From: Rhodosporidiobolus odoratus
Lineage: Eukaryota; Basidiomycota; Microbotryomycetes; Sporidiobolales; Sporidiobolaceae
Direction: 5' to 3'
NCBI GenBank assembly: GCA_034387635.1
Contig: JAOANU010000004.1
Coordinates: 1,548,072-1,612,071 of the forward strand
Length of the DNA: 64,000 bases
The position numbers and the translations under genes were made by a program. Of the stretch, positions 45,352 through 56,628 are shown one piece after another. Below the pieces are notes generated by a model. The model had not been told where the DNA came from. It was given only the letters and a program-made list of their open reading frames with translations, and did not search any database. Each line of letters starts with the position of its first letter. Position 1 is the stretch's first letter.

Positions 45352-46122
45352 TCACTGCTGTATCCTCCCCCCGTCGGCTCTTGACCTGTCATCGTAGCCA
45401 GGCATGGCACGTGGGCGAGGCTCCGGCTCTACAAGGTGTGCTGTCGACCCGACCGCACTTTCCAGGTCCAAGTCCCCGTACGAATCGAGTTGTGTGAGCG
45501 GTACGAAGCCGACGTGTTGACGTGCGAGCTGGAAGAAGGCGTGGGCGAGGCAGACGAGCGGAGCAAGCGGAAAGAGGGCCGAGATCATGAGGATCTGCGG
45601 GTAGGAAGGCGTGAGAAAAAGAATGCGCAGATGACAAAGGGGTTGGAAGAGAGCTTACTGATGCAACGCGAATGACCTGGCCCTCCGGGTAAAACATCTT
45701 GGCGACATAGTTGCAGTAGATTCCCACGCTCGCCATCGCAAGAAGCAGGCAGGCCTGCAAAAGGGCGAGATGAGCCGTTTTTCCTGCCCTGGAGACCGCT
45801 GGAGATGCACACCGAGGAGATCCACCACGACAAGCGAAGTAGCGGCAGACGCTGCCGCGTCCGTCCCGCCAGCCCAAGAATAGCAGCCAGGACTCCGCCG
45901 CCAACGGCGAGAACGAAAAGGATCATGCGAGTTTCGCCGAGCTGATCAAGCTCGTCAAAGTCTGCGAGAGATAGCTGTCAGCATCAAGACTGACAGTAGG
46001 CGCTGTAACGCACGATAGGAGAGCTGCACGACCCCGTAGAAAAAAGCAGGGATGTCGAGAACAAGAACGATGATCGCCGCGTCGAGCGCTCTGTCTGTTG
46101 GCGGGAGGCGGCAGCAGGACAT
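45352..46122 (-). CDS. Four-span integral membrane protein, unknown function
   Basis: ATG at 46122 reads MSCCRLPPTDRALDAAIIVL. Introns with closing phases (C|GTGCGT...CAG|AC; TCG|GTGCAT...CAG|GCC; GTAAGC...CAG) join four exons. Membrane segments: ALDAAIIVLVLDIPAFFYGV, MILFVLAVGGGVLAAILGLA, ACLLLAMASVGIYCNYVAKM, and ILMISALFPLAPLVCLAHAF. A short acidic then basic tail ends GGRIQQ at 45352. Probably about 190 residues. No family motif is recognised; small tetraspan fungal plasma-membrane or vacuolar proteins look like this. Confidence 0.65.
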
Positions 46123-47395
46123 CAAGCAAAGTCCGGGAAGGTGGGATCCTCGTCAGCTCTCCGTCTCGAGCAGGCAGAGGGGGTAAGGGCAAGGAAGGCA
46201 GAAGAGCCCCTGACAAGGATCCCGCGGCGACCCATTTGCAGATAAAGGTGGGCCTCCGCGGACCTCGACTCCTGTCGCGTCAAGCGGGCCGGGTCAACTC
46301 TTCACCACTTCCTCTCGACACGTTGGAGAGAGGGGAGGCTCATTCTGGCTGGGAAGGCAGAAGCTGCGTCCAGATCCGACTTGAAAGCGAGACAACCTGA
46401 TTCCTGGTCACCTCTGAACCACTTTAACCTCCCTACGTCCAGCCACCTTCTGCTGTTCCACCCGGTTCTACATATCGCTTGAAATCGTTACACGGCTTAC
46501 TCAGACTGAATCAAGCTGCTCACTAGCGCTCACTGCGCATCGTACAGGTACCTGCAACTCATGGTCCGCCCGCCGTTACCCCGCTCCGACCTCACCCACT
46601 CGCTTCAGGCTTCAAGCGCACCCGGCTTACCGTTTCCGCCCTCCCGCTCATCAAGGCATAACCAGCGCCGCTTGGAGATGGAAGAGGCAGCGAGGAGCTT
46701 GGAGCGACCTAGGCGGTGCGCCGTCATGGGGGAAGTTGGGGGAGGTGATGACGGGCTGCTGACTTTGTGTGGTACGTATGTCCTTTGGCTTCCCATTTAA
46801 GGGTGAGTGCATATGTAAGTGCTTACCCGGCTTGTGTCCGGCCCACAGCTGCTTCGCCGCCGATCTCTCGTCCCACCCTCGTTTCCCACCGCCTTCTTTC
46901 TCTCGCCGTTCGCTTTCCATCTCGCATTTGATCCCCGCCAAATGACTACTTATCATGGAAGCCATTCCGTCCCAACTCCCTGTGAGGAATATTCGCATAA
47001 AGCAGCATGCCTTTTCGCTGGGCGCTTGCAGTACCCGCACCTTTGTCCCTTTATCTAATCTTGCAGCAGTACCATCAACCACGTCTTTCTCGATCACTCG
47101 CATTCACCCGCCAGTAATACGCTACCTCGCGATCGGCCACAGCGTGCTCGCTTTTCTCTTGCACGCGCCCGTCGTCGAGCGCAGTTGCGTACCGAAGTGT
47201 TCGGCGCGTTGATCAGCGGGTCTGAAAACGCTCGGCTCCGCGGTCGTTGACTGCGCCATGTCCGGTAGCTGATCCAGATATTGCAGGAGAGGTCGCGCCG
47301 CAGACCGTGCCGTAGAGCACACAAACCCAAAAGCTAACCTTGCACGGCACTAATTGACCCCTACTTCTTCTGCGACAGCCGCCGGCGATGCCGAG
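46123..47395. other. Intergenic stretch with dispersed-repeat copy
   Basis: 1.27 kb without an ORF I can support. It contains the second copy of the dispersed repeat (46325-46457) and presumably the promoter of the membrane protein gene. Confidence 0.5.
46325..46457 (+). repeat. Dispersed repeat, copy 2
   Basis: Matches 20705-20842 in the same orientation with interspersed substitutions and small indels (shared CATTCTGGCTGGGAAGG-like core, CAGATCCGA, CTCTGAACCA, CCAGCCACCTTCTGCTG). Confidence 0.7.
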
Positions 47396-50300
47396 TCACT
47401 TCTTCCTCCGCCGCCTGTTGCAGCTCGAAGAGCGACGGTATCTGCAGAGCAGAAAATCAGTCAGCGGCGAAGGCGACGAGGCGCAGAAAGAGGCAATCCG
47501 ACGCGCCTTGACCTCGTTTGCCAGGTCCCGCCGAAACACGCGACTGCGCGGCGCAGTGTCCCAGACCGCCAGCTCTCGTCCGAGGTGCTGCATCATGCTA
47601 AAGAGCCCGGGGCCCTCGCAGCCGCCCTTGTCTGGTTCCTGCAGCAAGGCAAGACGCCGCTCGAATTCAGCGGAGGCGGGAATGGGCTGCCGGGAAAAGA
47701 GGAGCTGAGTTTTTTTACAAGATCTAGTGAACGGAAATGAGAGCGCACGATATTATCGCGGCGTGTGAAGTAGAGGCCAGGTGTGACGGTAGACTGTCGA
47801 GGGCGGGTTAGCGCAAGACAGAAAGTGAAAGAAGCGTCGCCGCCACGCACGCAGCTGTCCTGGCTTCGTAACGACCTGATCTGGCACATTGTTGTAGTCT
47901 TGCAAGCGTCGGTGCATTCGCCCACCCAGTTCCCGCGAGCGAGTATGCCGTTGTAGAGCTGGAAAGCGGTGCTGCCGGCGGATGAGAGTGGGATGAGTCC
48001 AACGGATGAGCAGAGGCGCATGTTGAAAGGACGTACTCGTCACGTTCGAAGACGTCTGTCACTTGATGCCAGAAGGTGGCGTTCAGCGATGCTTCGGCCG
48101 GGAACGGCGAGCTGAGAATGCTGTTGTAGGTTGAGCGGGCCTGGTAGTACTCGTTTCACGTCGGACGGTCGTTAAAGTCCCACGCGTCACGGTCGGCTGC
48201 GCAACGGTGACGTCGTTAGGAAAGCTTAAGGGCAGGAGTGAGATGAGCGTGCCTGCGTATACGGTGAAATCCATGACCTCGTAGGTCTCGGCGTTGATCT
48301 CGTAGACGCGAAAGCCAGGGTTTCCGCCTGCATAAGTGTCCTCAAATCAGTTCCGCGGCAGAAAGGTAGTAAAACAGAGGGAATGCACTGCGCGGGGTGA
48401 CAGCGCCAGCGACGTAGGCGATGCCTGTGGCAGTTTCGCTCCAGCGATGGCCGTAGTCCGAATACGAGATACGGACTTCATCGCTGTGGGTGTGACCGTA
48501 GAAGTGTGCGGCGATCGTGCTCGCATAGCGCTGGAAGACCTGGTCAAGGTAGTTGGACTGTTTCTGCAATATGTCAATCTGTCCCGTTGGCGAGTGACCG
48601 ACTGTGGAGACTGAGGTGAGCTGCAATCAAGCGAGAACAGAATGAGGGGCGTACTGATCCACGCGCGCTGACCTGCCTGCTCCGCCATGTCGAGCTCGCT
48701 CGCCAGCCAGGTGATGATACCATTCGGATCCCACTCTGGGTTGTTCTTCTCGTATAGGTAGACTGCGCGAGTGGCGGGTCAGTCGTGTCAAGCGAGCTCG
48801 CAAAGCGAAAAGACCGGCCAGCAACGCACAGTTCCGGTTGTTCCAATAGTTTGTGTTGATGCTGATGATCCTGAGGTCTGTACCGGGGTGCACGACGGAG
48901 TAGCACCCCGAATTCGTGCGGACCTGCTCAGCTGCCTCAGCACCAATCCAGCCTTCCCAGTCGCCGGCGAGGAGGTCGTACACCCACTGAATGTCAGCGC
49001 CGGAAGTCGTCGAGTTGAGCGGGAAGCCGTTAAAGGGGTGCGTGTCGCTGTACTCGGTGAGAGTCAGCGAGAGGCGCGCAAGAGGTCAAGCGGGACGCAC
49101 TGGTTTCCATACGCGCTGTAGACAGCTCGATTGCTGTTCGTGAACGTGCCGTTGTCACCGCTCTGCAGGTCGTTGTTGAAAAGCTGCAGGCCGTCGTGCA
49201 CGCGCTAAGACCAGAAGCGTGAGCCGTGCGGCGGGTGGGAAATTGGAGGAATGCAAAACACACAGAGTAATTCATGTCCCACACTACCGAGTCGATCACA
49301 TCACCCGTGAAGATGGTGAAGGAGCGATTCGGTGCAAAGCTGCGGAGGGCGATGTGAGCATGAAGAAGGCGTAAGAGCGTGCAGAGGAAGACTTGCCGTT
49401 CGATTGCTTCCATCACGTTCGTGAACAGTAGAGGAGGGGCGTCGCAGACCGAGTGGCCGTACTGCGCGAGGCGAGCTCGAGTATGCACAAGTTCTGGCGA
49501 AAGGGAGGGCTGAAAGTAACGCACCTTGCCCGCCTTCCAGACGACATCGTCTCCGACGAACCCGGCGCCGTAGTCTCGGCAGCAAATCTCCTTTGAGCAA
49601 TGTGTCGACGAGTTAACCTGTTCTACCCACAAACATCAGCAGCGGCAAGGGAGGTGAACGAGAAGCAGAAAGGCGTACGAGGTACTGGCGGTCAATGTGC
49701 ACGTCGCTTAAGTGCACAACCTGAAATGTCTCCGCGCTGCTGCCAATCCCGCTCCTCATCTTTTCCGCCGCGAGCGCCTTTTCCCCCTTCGCCGGCAATG
49801 GAACAGTCCAGTTGCCGACCTCCTGGATGGGGCACAGCCCGAACATGGCCACGCACAGGCTCGTCGCGCCGGCCGAGTCGAGGTTGAGCGAGCGCAATAC
49901 GTGCGCGAGGATTGGCGCTTGGTCGCTCACAGCGCCCGTGCATACTTCTGGATCTTGGATCTGTGAGGTGAGGATGAGCGCTATAGAGGAGAGAGGTGGA
50001 AGGGACGCACCCCGAGGCGGGAGCAGAACCCGGCGAAAACGCTAGTCATTGCCTCGTCTCCGACGGTCGCCAGCGCGGCGAGCGGGCGCATGATGGTAGC
50101 GCATGCCGCGCAAGAGACCGTCTTCTCGATGTCTGTCACGACGTTGTCCTCTGACTGGACGAGCGTGACCGCGCAAAGGGTAAGTAGAGCGCATGCGAGG
50201 ACAACGATCGCCCAGTCTTTCCAGTGGAACTTGTGCGGGTGCGGCGGAGCTGCAAGGCGATTTGCAAGGCTGGCAGGAACGACGCGCGTGAGGACGAGCC

Positions 50301-50433
50301 GCTTGCGGTTGTGGTCGCGGAAGTCGTACAGCTCGAGGTCGGCAGATCGTAGTGGCGGTGCAGAAGTCCGGGTAGGGAGGAAATGGCGGAGGAACGCGGG
50401 TAAAGAGGCGCTGGCGGAGCTGGACGCGGTCAT
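47396..50433 (-). CDS. Acid-sphingomyelinase-like phosphodiesterase, membrane-anchored, with an in-frame TGA
   Basis: ATG 50433 begins a basic cytosolic N-terminus and a signal-anchor helix (DWAIVVLACALLTLCAVTLV). A saposin-B-type domain with paired cysteines follows (VSCAACATIMRPL; FAGFCSRLG; CVAMFGLCP). The metallophosphoesterase core is complete: HLSDVHID, FTGDVIDSVVW, NTNYWNNRN, VGHSPTGQ and HFYGHTHSDEV. The C-terminal region (GNPGFRVYEINAETYEVMDF; FQLYNGILARGNWVGECTDA) is typical of acid sphingomyelinases, which hydrolyse sphingomyelin or other phosphodiesters in secretory or lysosome-like compartments. A TGA at 48158-48156 stands where the family usually has Trp (RPT*NEYYQARSTY). The following frame stays conserved to a stop at 47396. 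One intron (48252-48197) appears to be GC-AG. The start gives the type II topology; the last about 80 residues are less conserved. Confidence 0.85.
48156..48158 (-). other. Premature stop in the sphingomyelinase-like gene
   Basis: Minus-strand codon TGA in ACG-TGA-AAC-GAG. It lies inside a frame whose residues on both sides match the family, so a TGG-to-TGA change is the simplest reading. Splicing it out would need a 20-nt intron, which is implausible. Confidence 0.7.
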
Positions 50434-50907
50434 AGTGAGCAAGCTGGTACAGAAGCTGCGTCGCTGTGAATGGGGAGCGACCTCCGCGGGCGAGCCGAGC
50501 GAGGTACGCTCTTAACGCTCCATTTTACATACCGGTACTTCCGTGCTGGCGTCAAGCGCCAAGGCGCCCTAAATGCGGAGCTTTCGGACTTGCCATAGGG
50601 CGGTGTCGATGGTCGCTTGTCTTCGTTTGTCTTCCTGTCTGAGGAGGGACGACAGTCATATCATATAGGGGGTGGTGGTTTTTAACATGAGCTGCTCGAT
50701 GCCTCGACGGCCCCTGGCATCCGTTGGCGGTCAGAGCCTGTGCGCGACTTTTCTCGGCTCATCTTCGCCTACACCTCGCTCTCGTTCTCGTCCGAGTGCT
50801 AGACAGACACCAGACGTATGCTATAAGTCAAACAACCGTCCTTCCCACGCTCTCTGCTTGTTGCGCCTGCCCTCTTTCCTGTTCTCTGATCGCACCCTCA
50901 CCTCATC
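50434..50907. promoter_or_regulatory. Divergent promoter region
   Basis: 474 bp between divergent start codons of the sphingomyelinase-like gene and the G-patch gene. No intact ORF; pyrimidine-rich near 50840-50890. Confidence 0.4.
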
Positions 50908-52328
50908 ATGTCCGACCTCGATGACCTCGACTACGACGATCCGCGATTACTAGCAGCACTGTCTGAACCGCGACCTTCGGCTGAGCTTTCCTACGACGAG
51001 CGTCGCAAGCGAACTGTAGCCGCCCAGCAGGAACGAGGTCGGTCGAACCCCAAGACTAAACAGCAGCGGGAGGAAGAGGCGAGGGAGGAGGGTCTCAGCA
51101 CGAACTTGATCGCTAGGGATACTCTGGCGGGTGAGGATAGTCGCGGATTGAAGATGATGAAGTGCTTTCGGTTCGCTTTCTTTGCTCGACCTTCCCGCTG
51201 ATCATCCATTGGACGCAGAGCTATGGGCTTCAAGCCAGGCGAAGCGCTCGGCAGGCGTGCTGAGAGCGTGGTCGATTCTTCAGCAGCAGCCCCGGGCGGA
51301 GCGGAGCCTGGAGTTGAAGCTGCGGCACCACGAGGCGGGTTGGGCTTCGCACGCGCTTCGTTCGCCCCGAGCCGTGGCTCTTTCCAGCCTGCCACGGCTA
51401 CGTCGAAATCACAAGCTGAGGACAGGCCACAAGCTGCGGACAAGCCTAGAACGGAACCTATCCGATTTGAGATGCGTACAGGTCCGGCTTTTCTCCGCCC
51501 CCTCCGAAGGGTTGGTCCGTTGCGTATTATAGAGTGCTCGACTACTGACGCTATGTAAGAAACAGCTCGCACCGGTCTTGGCTTGCCTACCGCCAAGAAA
51601 CCTCGCTACCTGCCGACATCCTGTTCCTCCAAAAACCCATCTTCCGACGCTTCCGCATCTACACCCTTGCCCGACATCTCCTCGTACCTGGCGCACATCA
51701 AGTCATCCGTCGATTCTCGACGAGCATTCGGCCTCCTCCGCTCTGCGCGGCGTACCCTTGAAGAACTGGATCGACGTGCCGGAATCGAGGAGAGCTACAT
51801 GTGGCGCGATCCAGAGGAAGAATCCCGGGACAAGGAAAAGTACGATCGGAGGAGACTGTTTGACAAGATCGACGACGAGCTGGACGACGATGATGACCGA
51901 AAGATTGAGGACAGGGAGAAGAGGGCGGCCAAGAAGGGAGGATTGGCATACGAACGTGGCATCAGCGGACAGGTGGTCGACGTGGAAAGTGAAGACAAAG
52001 CGCAGGATGAAAAAGAGGAAGAGGAGGAGTGGTTTGCCATGGACGTACGTGCCTTCTGCTTCTGCTCTGTTGGCTGCAAATCGAGCGCCGCCCGCGAAGA
52101 GCTTTGGAGTTGAACGTAAGAATACTCGCAGGTTCAGACCCGTCTTGGTCTCACCCTCGCCTACTTGCGGTCCAAATATCAGTGCGTTTTGAATTCTATC
52201 TTGCCAGTTGTACGAGTGTGCTGATTGATATGAATCCCCTCAGCTACTGTCTGTGGTGCGGCTGCCAGTACGAGAGTGGCGAGGACCTCGTGGGGAACTG
52301 CCCCGGTACCGAAGAAGAGGACCATTGA
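50908..52328 (+). CDS. G-patch domain protein, GPATCH11 (CCDC75)-like
   Basis: ATG 50908 opens an acidic then basic N-terminus (MSDLDDLDYDDPRLLAAL). The G-patch is split by an intron: GLKMMK|AMGFKPGEALGR, later GGLGFARASF and TARTGLGLP. A charged coiled-coil region follows (YDRRRLFDKIDDELDDDDDR). The C-terminus is the DUF4187-type zinc-binding end (YCLWCGCQYESGEDLVGNCP, EEEDH). G-patch plus that C-terminus is characteristic of GPATCH11, thought to act in nuclear RNA processing. Intron phases close at the first two junctions. TGA at 52326-52328. Convergent with IES6, 134 bp apart. Confidence 0.87.
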
Positions 52329-52462
52329 GAGCCGAGCGCAACGCGAGTCGCCATACCCGTGCTGGCTTCTACGCGCAATGGAGAGATTCGGAAATTTTAA
52401 GAATAGTCAAGGCGGGACCGGACAGCAGAACAAGGTCTATGGCTCAGATAATTCTTACACGG

Positions 52463-53406
52463 CTATCTTAAGACTACGCCCATCCCTCGTACTGCCAGGT
52501 ACGCCTGGATGACAGCGGGTTGAAAGGTCTTCAGGATCTCGTAGATTTCCGGGTTGTGGTAGCGAAGTGTGGATTTCGGGTCGACGTATTTTGCCTGCAG
52601 TCAGTCCAGCAGCGGAGAGGCAGGCCACAGGTTCCGAAGGGTCGTTGTAACGGATTGCGGCGAGACAGCGATAACGTTGAGGTTCGCAAAAGTGAAGAGC
52701 ACGTGGTAAAAGGCGGATGACGAAGCAAAGTATGTCAACGACAGCAAACAGAAAGAGGTGACTAGAGGGCTCCGCACCTCGAGGCCAGTAACATCGCAGT
52801 AGCGTTTCTGTGGTAACAGGGATGGAGGCGCTTCAACCGATGCATCTAGCGAGGGACGGGCCACACGCAACGAAGAGAAGCAACAGACGGACAGTAGTGG
52901 TTAGCGATGGTACGGCTCTTAAGGTTCTGTGCCGCGCGCGAGTCGCGATCGAGGGGAGAGAAAGACGAAAGGGTGGAACGCACAAGACACCACATCCTGC
53001 ATGACTTGCTGGATAACTTCTTCCCGCCGCCTTCTCCGCTCCTCTTTCCTCGCCTCGTCCTCATCGTCCATCTCCATACCCAGCTCATCGTCTATACTTG
53101 CTAAAGCTGCCGTTTTCCGTTCTTCGAGCAGACGATCCACCTTGTCCCGTTCGAGCGAGAGAATCTGCTTGAGAGCCTTGTTTTTGCGTGTGCCGATGGT
53201 AGCCGCTCCTCGAGTGTAGTAGGGATTCTTGAAAGGGCGGGGTGAGTTGGCGTAGTTGAAATCGTCGGCAGTAGCCTGGAGAAAGAAGTGGGGCAGGTGA
53301 GTAGGAAGCAGCCTTCGTCAGTATGACGAGTCCGGGCGATCCAGACAGCCTGAAGTCACGGCGTCTCGTTATCGGAGCTTGCACAGAAGCCCACGAGGCG
53401 AAACAT
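52463..53406 (-). CDS. IES6: INO80 chromatin-remodelling subunit Ies6 (INO80C)
   Basis: The central exon reads FNYANSPRPFKNPYYTR, RRNK-like TRKNKALKQILSLER, and an acidic/basic helix. After an intron PSLLPQKRYCDVTGLE gives the start of the YL1-C domain. A long intron leads to AKYVDPKSTLRYHNPEIYEI and the C-terminus, with a TAG at 52463-52465. PFKNP...LKQIL plus a YL1-C domain is the Ies6/INO80C signature; with Arp5 it forms a module of INO80. A start at ATG 53406 with a 12-nt first exon (MFRL) closes in phase and gives roughly the expected length, but an upstream exon cannot be excluded. Its 5' end is 287 bp from the divergent MMSDH start. Confidence 0.82.
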
Positions 53407-53692
53407 TGGACGCACTGCGAAAGATGAGGAGGAAGCGGCAGCTGGAGAAGGAGAATGCGAGAGTGAGGCCCTGCGGGTGCCGAGCCCTATGAGCGCTGCT
53501 TCACCTGTACTACGTGATCGACCTACATCTTGTTGAACAGGGTGTGAATCGCTGAGGTGCGGGGGACAGGGTTGCCAGTGCTTCCCTTTGAATTTGAGAC
53601 TCAAGTTGCTGTTCGGCTTATCCGGCCCGCTTTTTTCTCCTCCCTTTAGATCTTCTCTCCCTGCTTCTCTTCCTCATTCTTACAATCTACAC

Positions 53693-56344
53693 ATGCTTGC
53701 TACGTCTCTTCGACGTCTAAAGGCACCCCGCCTAGCTGCTGTTCGCCCTCTGGCCACTCAGGCCAGTCGACCGGATCTCGAGTTCTCCTGGGCCGGTACA
53801 AGGACCGATGGCGGCAACACCCTCAACCTGATTGGAGGAGAGTGGACAACTGGCACAGCAAGCGAGTGGATTGATGTACACGACCCAGCTACACAGGTTC
53901 GTCTTAGTCAAGTCATTCGTTTTCTCCCGCCCCACTCGCTCCCCCACCCTCCCAATTCTGGCTACTCAGCCCCAAATCCGCCATGCGGCTGACATGCCTC
54001 TTGCAGAACGTTCTCACTCGAGTGCCGGAAACACCTCTGGCAGACCTCAACCGGGCAGCCTCCTTGGCAGAAGAGGCATTCGACGAGTGGAAAGACTCGT
54101 CCATCTTGAAGAGGCAGGCTGTCATGCTTCAGTGCGTCGTATTCCTCGAGCTTCCTGTACCTGTCTACTCTACTGCTCGATGTGTCCTGGTGCCTCTGTC
54201 CCTCGCATCCACACATGAACCCGTGTCCTTGCCTTTTTTGATAGTCACTTTGTTCTGCAGCTGACATCCCTGCCCGTCCCGTTGTCTCCCCTCCTTGCTG
54301 CTCACAGATTTCAGGCACTCATACGGGAGAACATGTCGGAAATCGCGCGCTCGATCGTTTTGGAACAGGGCAAGACTCTCGCGGATGCCAAAGGTGATGT
54401 TTTGCGAGGGTTACAGGCAAGTCATGGGTCTTCTTCCTGGATCGACATTCACCTAGCTCTATGTTTCCTCCGTTCGCCTACCATCGATCGGCAGGACAAA
54501 CCCGACACAATGGAACCTTCCTGTGTGTACGCTGATTCGTACTGACCATGGCCTTGCACAGGTTGTCGAAACCGCTTGCGGTATTCCTTCTCTGCTCCTA
54601 GGGGACAAGCTCGAGGTCTCGAAAGACATGGACACCTACACTCGCCGAGTACCTCTCGGTGTAACGGCCTCAATTTGCCCCTTTAATTTTCCCGGTGCGT
54701 CCTGGACGCAGATGTTACACGCGATTCTGATTTTGAGACCTCTAGCTGACCTTTCTTCCACCGGAAAGCTATGATTCCGCTTTGGTCGATGGCTCTTGCT
54801 GTCGCAACGGGCAATTCGCTTCTCCTCAAGCCTTCCGAGCGCGACCCTGGTGCTTCGACCATCCTCGTCGAGCTCCTTCAACGTGCAGGTCCGTAGATCC
54901 TGCGGCTGGCCTACACCTCATCTACTGACTGTCGCACTTTGCGATCCAGGCTTGCCGAAGAACACCGTCTCCATCGTCAACGGCACCGTTCCTCCCGTCA
55001 AGTTCATTTGCGAGGACCCACGAATCAAGGCGATTGCCTTCGTGGGTGGTGACAAGGCTGGTCAGTACATCTACGAGACTGGCAGCAAGCACGGAAAGCG
55101 TGTCCAAGCGAACTTGGGTGCGAAAAACCACTGCATCCTATCCCCCGACGCCAATAAAAGTGCGTTTTCGTCCTCCAGTCATCCTGCCTCTCGCGTGGAA
55201 GCTATGGCAACGTGTTACAGCGTGCCCCCAATCGCAATCTTTCAGGCTGATCCATACTCATGCGGTCTTGGACCCTTTCTGCAGACTTTGCGCTTAACTC
55301 GGTCGTGGGCGCGGCTTTCGGGGCTGCCGGGCAGCGCTGCATGGCACTCTCCACCCTTGTTGCTGTTGGGGACTCGCAGTATTGGGTCGATGAGCTGGTG
55401 CAGCGCGCGAAGGGCCTTAAAGTCGGCAACGGCTTCGACCCCGCCGCGGAAGTGTACGTCTCTTCCTGCTTAATCTCGAGTCAGGCAGAGCCTGACAGTT
55501 GTGATCGACAGGGGTCCGCTGATCTCACCGGCCGCCAAGTCTCGCGTCGAGGGTCTCATTCAGTCCTGCGCGGATCAAGGCGGAAAGATTCTTCTCGATG
55601 GTCGCAACCCGGACGTCCCCGGGTACCCGAAAGGCAACTTTGTCGGTCCGACGATCCTTGAGGCGACGACAGATATGGACTGCTACAAGTGAGTCCAGCT
55701 CCGTCGTTACTGAATCTTCTTTCCTGTGGCCCGCAGAAGCGGGCGACCTTCCCAAACTTTGCTGATCAGTTTATTCTGCCGCTCATAGGCAAGAGATCTT
55801 TGGCCCTGTCCTCGTCATTGTCAAGGCCGACACTCTCGACGACGCCATCAAGCTGATCAACCGCAACCGCTGTACGGATTGATACTTTCTCCCTAACCCG
55901 CAGGTCACATACTTGTTCGATGCGCTCTTACCGTCTCGTCATTCCGCAGACGGGAACGGCGCCGCGATATTCACCCAGGATGGTGCGACAGCGAGGAAGT
56001 TCGAGAAGCAGATCGAGGCAGGTCAGCTAGGTGTAAGTCGAGTATTTCCTCGCCTGCACTGCTTGATATGCCTTTCATCTGGTTTGCCTCGGCGAATAGT
56101 ACCCAGTTTGTTGGAGGATATCGCTGAGCTCTCCGTGCCTCGCCTGCAGATCAACGTCCCTATCCCCGTTCCTCTGCCCTTCTTCTCCTGGTCCGGCAAC
56201 AAGGGCTCCGTCCTTGGCGGTGCTTCTCTGTACGGGCCTCGAGGCGTTGACTTCTGGACGCAGCTCAAGACGACGACCTCGCTGTGGCGCGCTGAAGACG
56301 CCATCGACACCAGGGCTACGACTGCAATGCCGACAATGAACTGA
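53693..56344 (+). CDS. Methylmalonate-semialdehyde dehydrogenase (acylating), mitochondrial
   Basis: ATG 53693 starts a mitochondrial presequence rich in Arg, Leu, Ala (MLATSLRRLKAPRLAAVRPL). Numerous short introns interrupt an ALDH6-type protein: LIGGEWTTGTASEWIDVHDP, ETACGIPSLLLGDKLEVSKD, PLGVTASICPFNFPAMIPLW, FVGGDKAGQYIYETGSKHGK, ANLGAKNH, the catalytic Cys in AAFGAAGQRCMALST, GPLISPAAKSRVEGLI, EIFGPVLVIVKADTLDDAI, and NVPIPVPLPFFSWSGNKGS. It ends MPTMN at the TGA 56342-56344. Ala-Lys-Asn around LGAKNH and the NVPIPVPLP block are diagnostic. It converts methylmalonate or malonate semialdehyde to propionyl- or acetyl-CoA in valine and pyrimidine catabolism. Confidence 0.95.
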
Positions 56345-56628
56345 GTAAGGTAGTCGGGATCTTATGAAGGCGCGTCTTATGTAGGGTGTCCGTTTGTTGT
56401 CTCCGCGCCGGCTCAGTGTATGCGTACTTTCGGGCCAGATTGATTGCATCGGGTGCTTGTTCATTGCTTTCGTCTCCGCGCTGTCCTAGCTTGGCCCTAG
56501 CGTGGTCAATCATAGCGGTGCGAGTGAAAGCCGCCGAAACAAACTCGGTCTTGCACAGTGGTTCTTGTGCGCCTGACATGCGAGTTATGCACGAACTTGA
56601 CTTCAACATTGCGCGCTCCTGCTCGATT

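Noticed and set aside
48156..48158. Selenocysteine at the in-frame TGA
   Set aside because: Fungi of this group are not known to make selenoproteins, the family has Trp here, and no SECIS-like structure was noticed.
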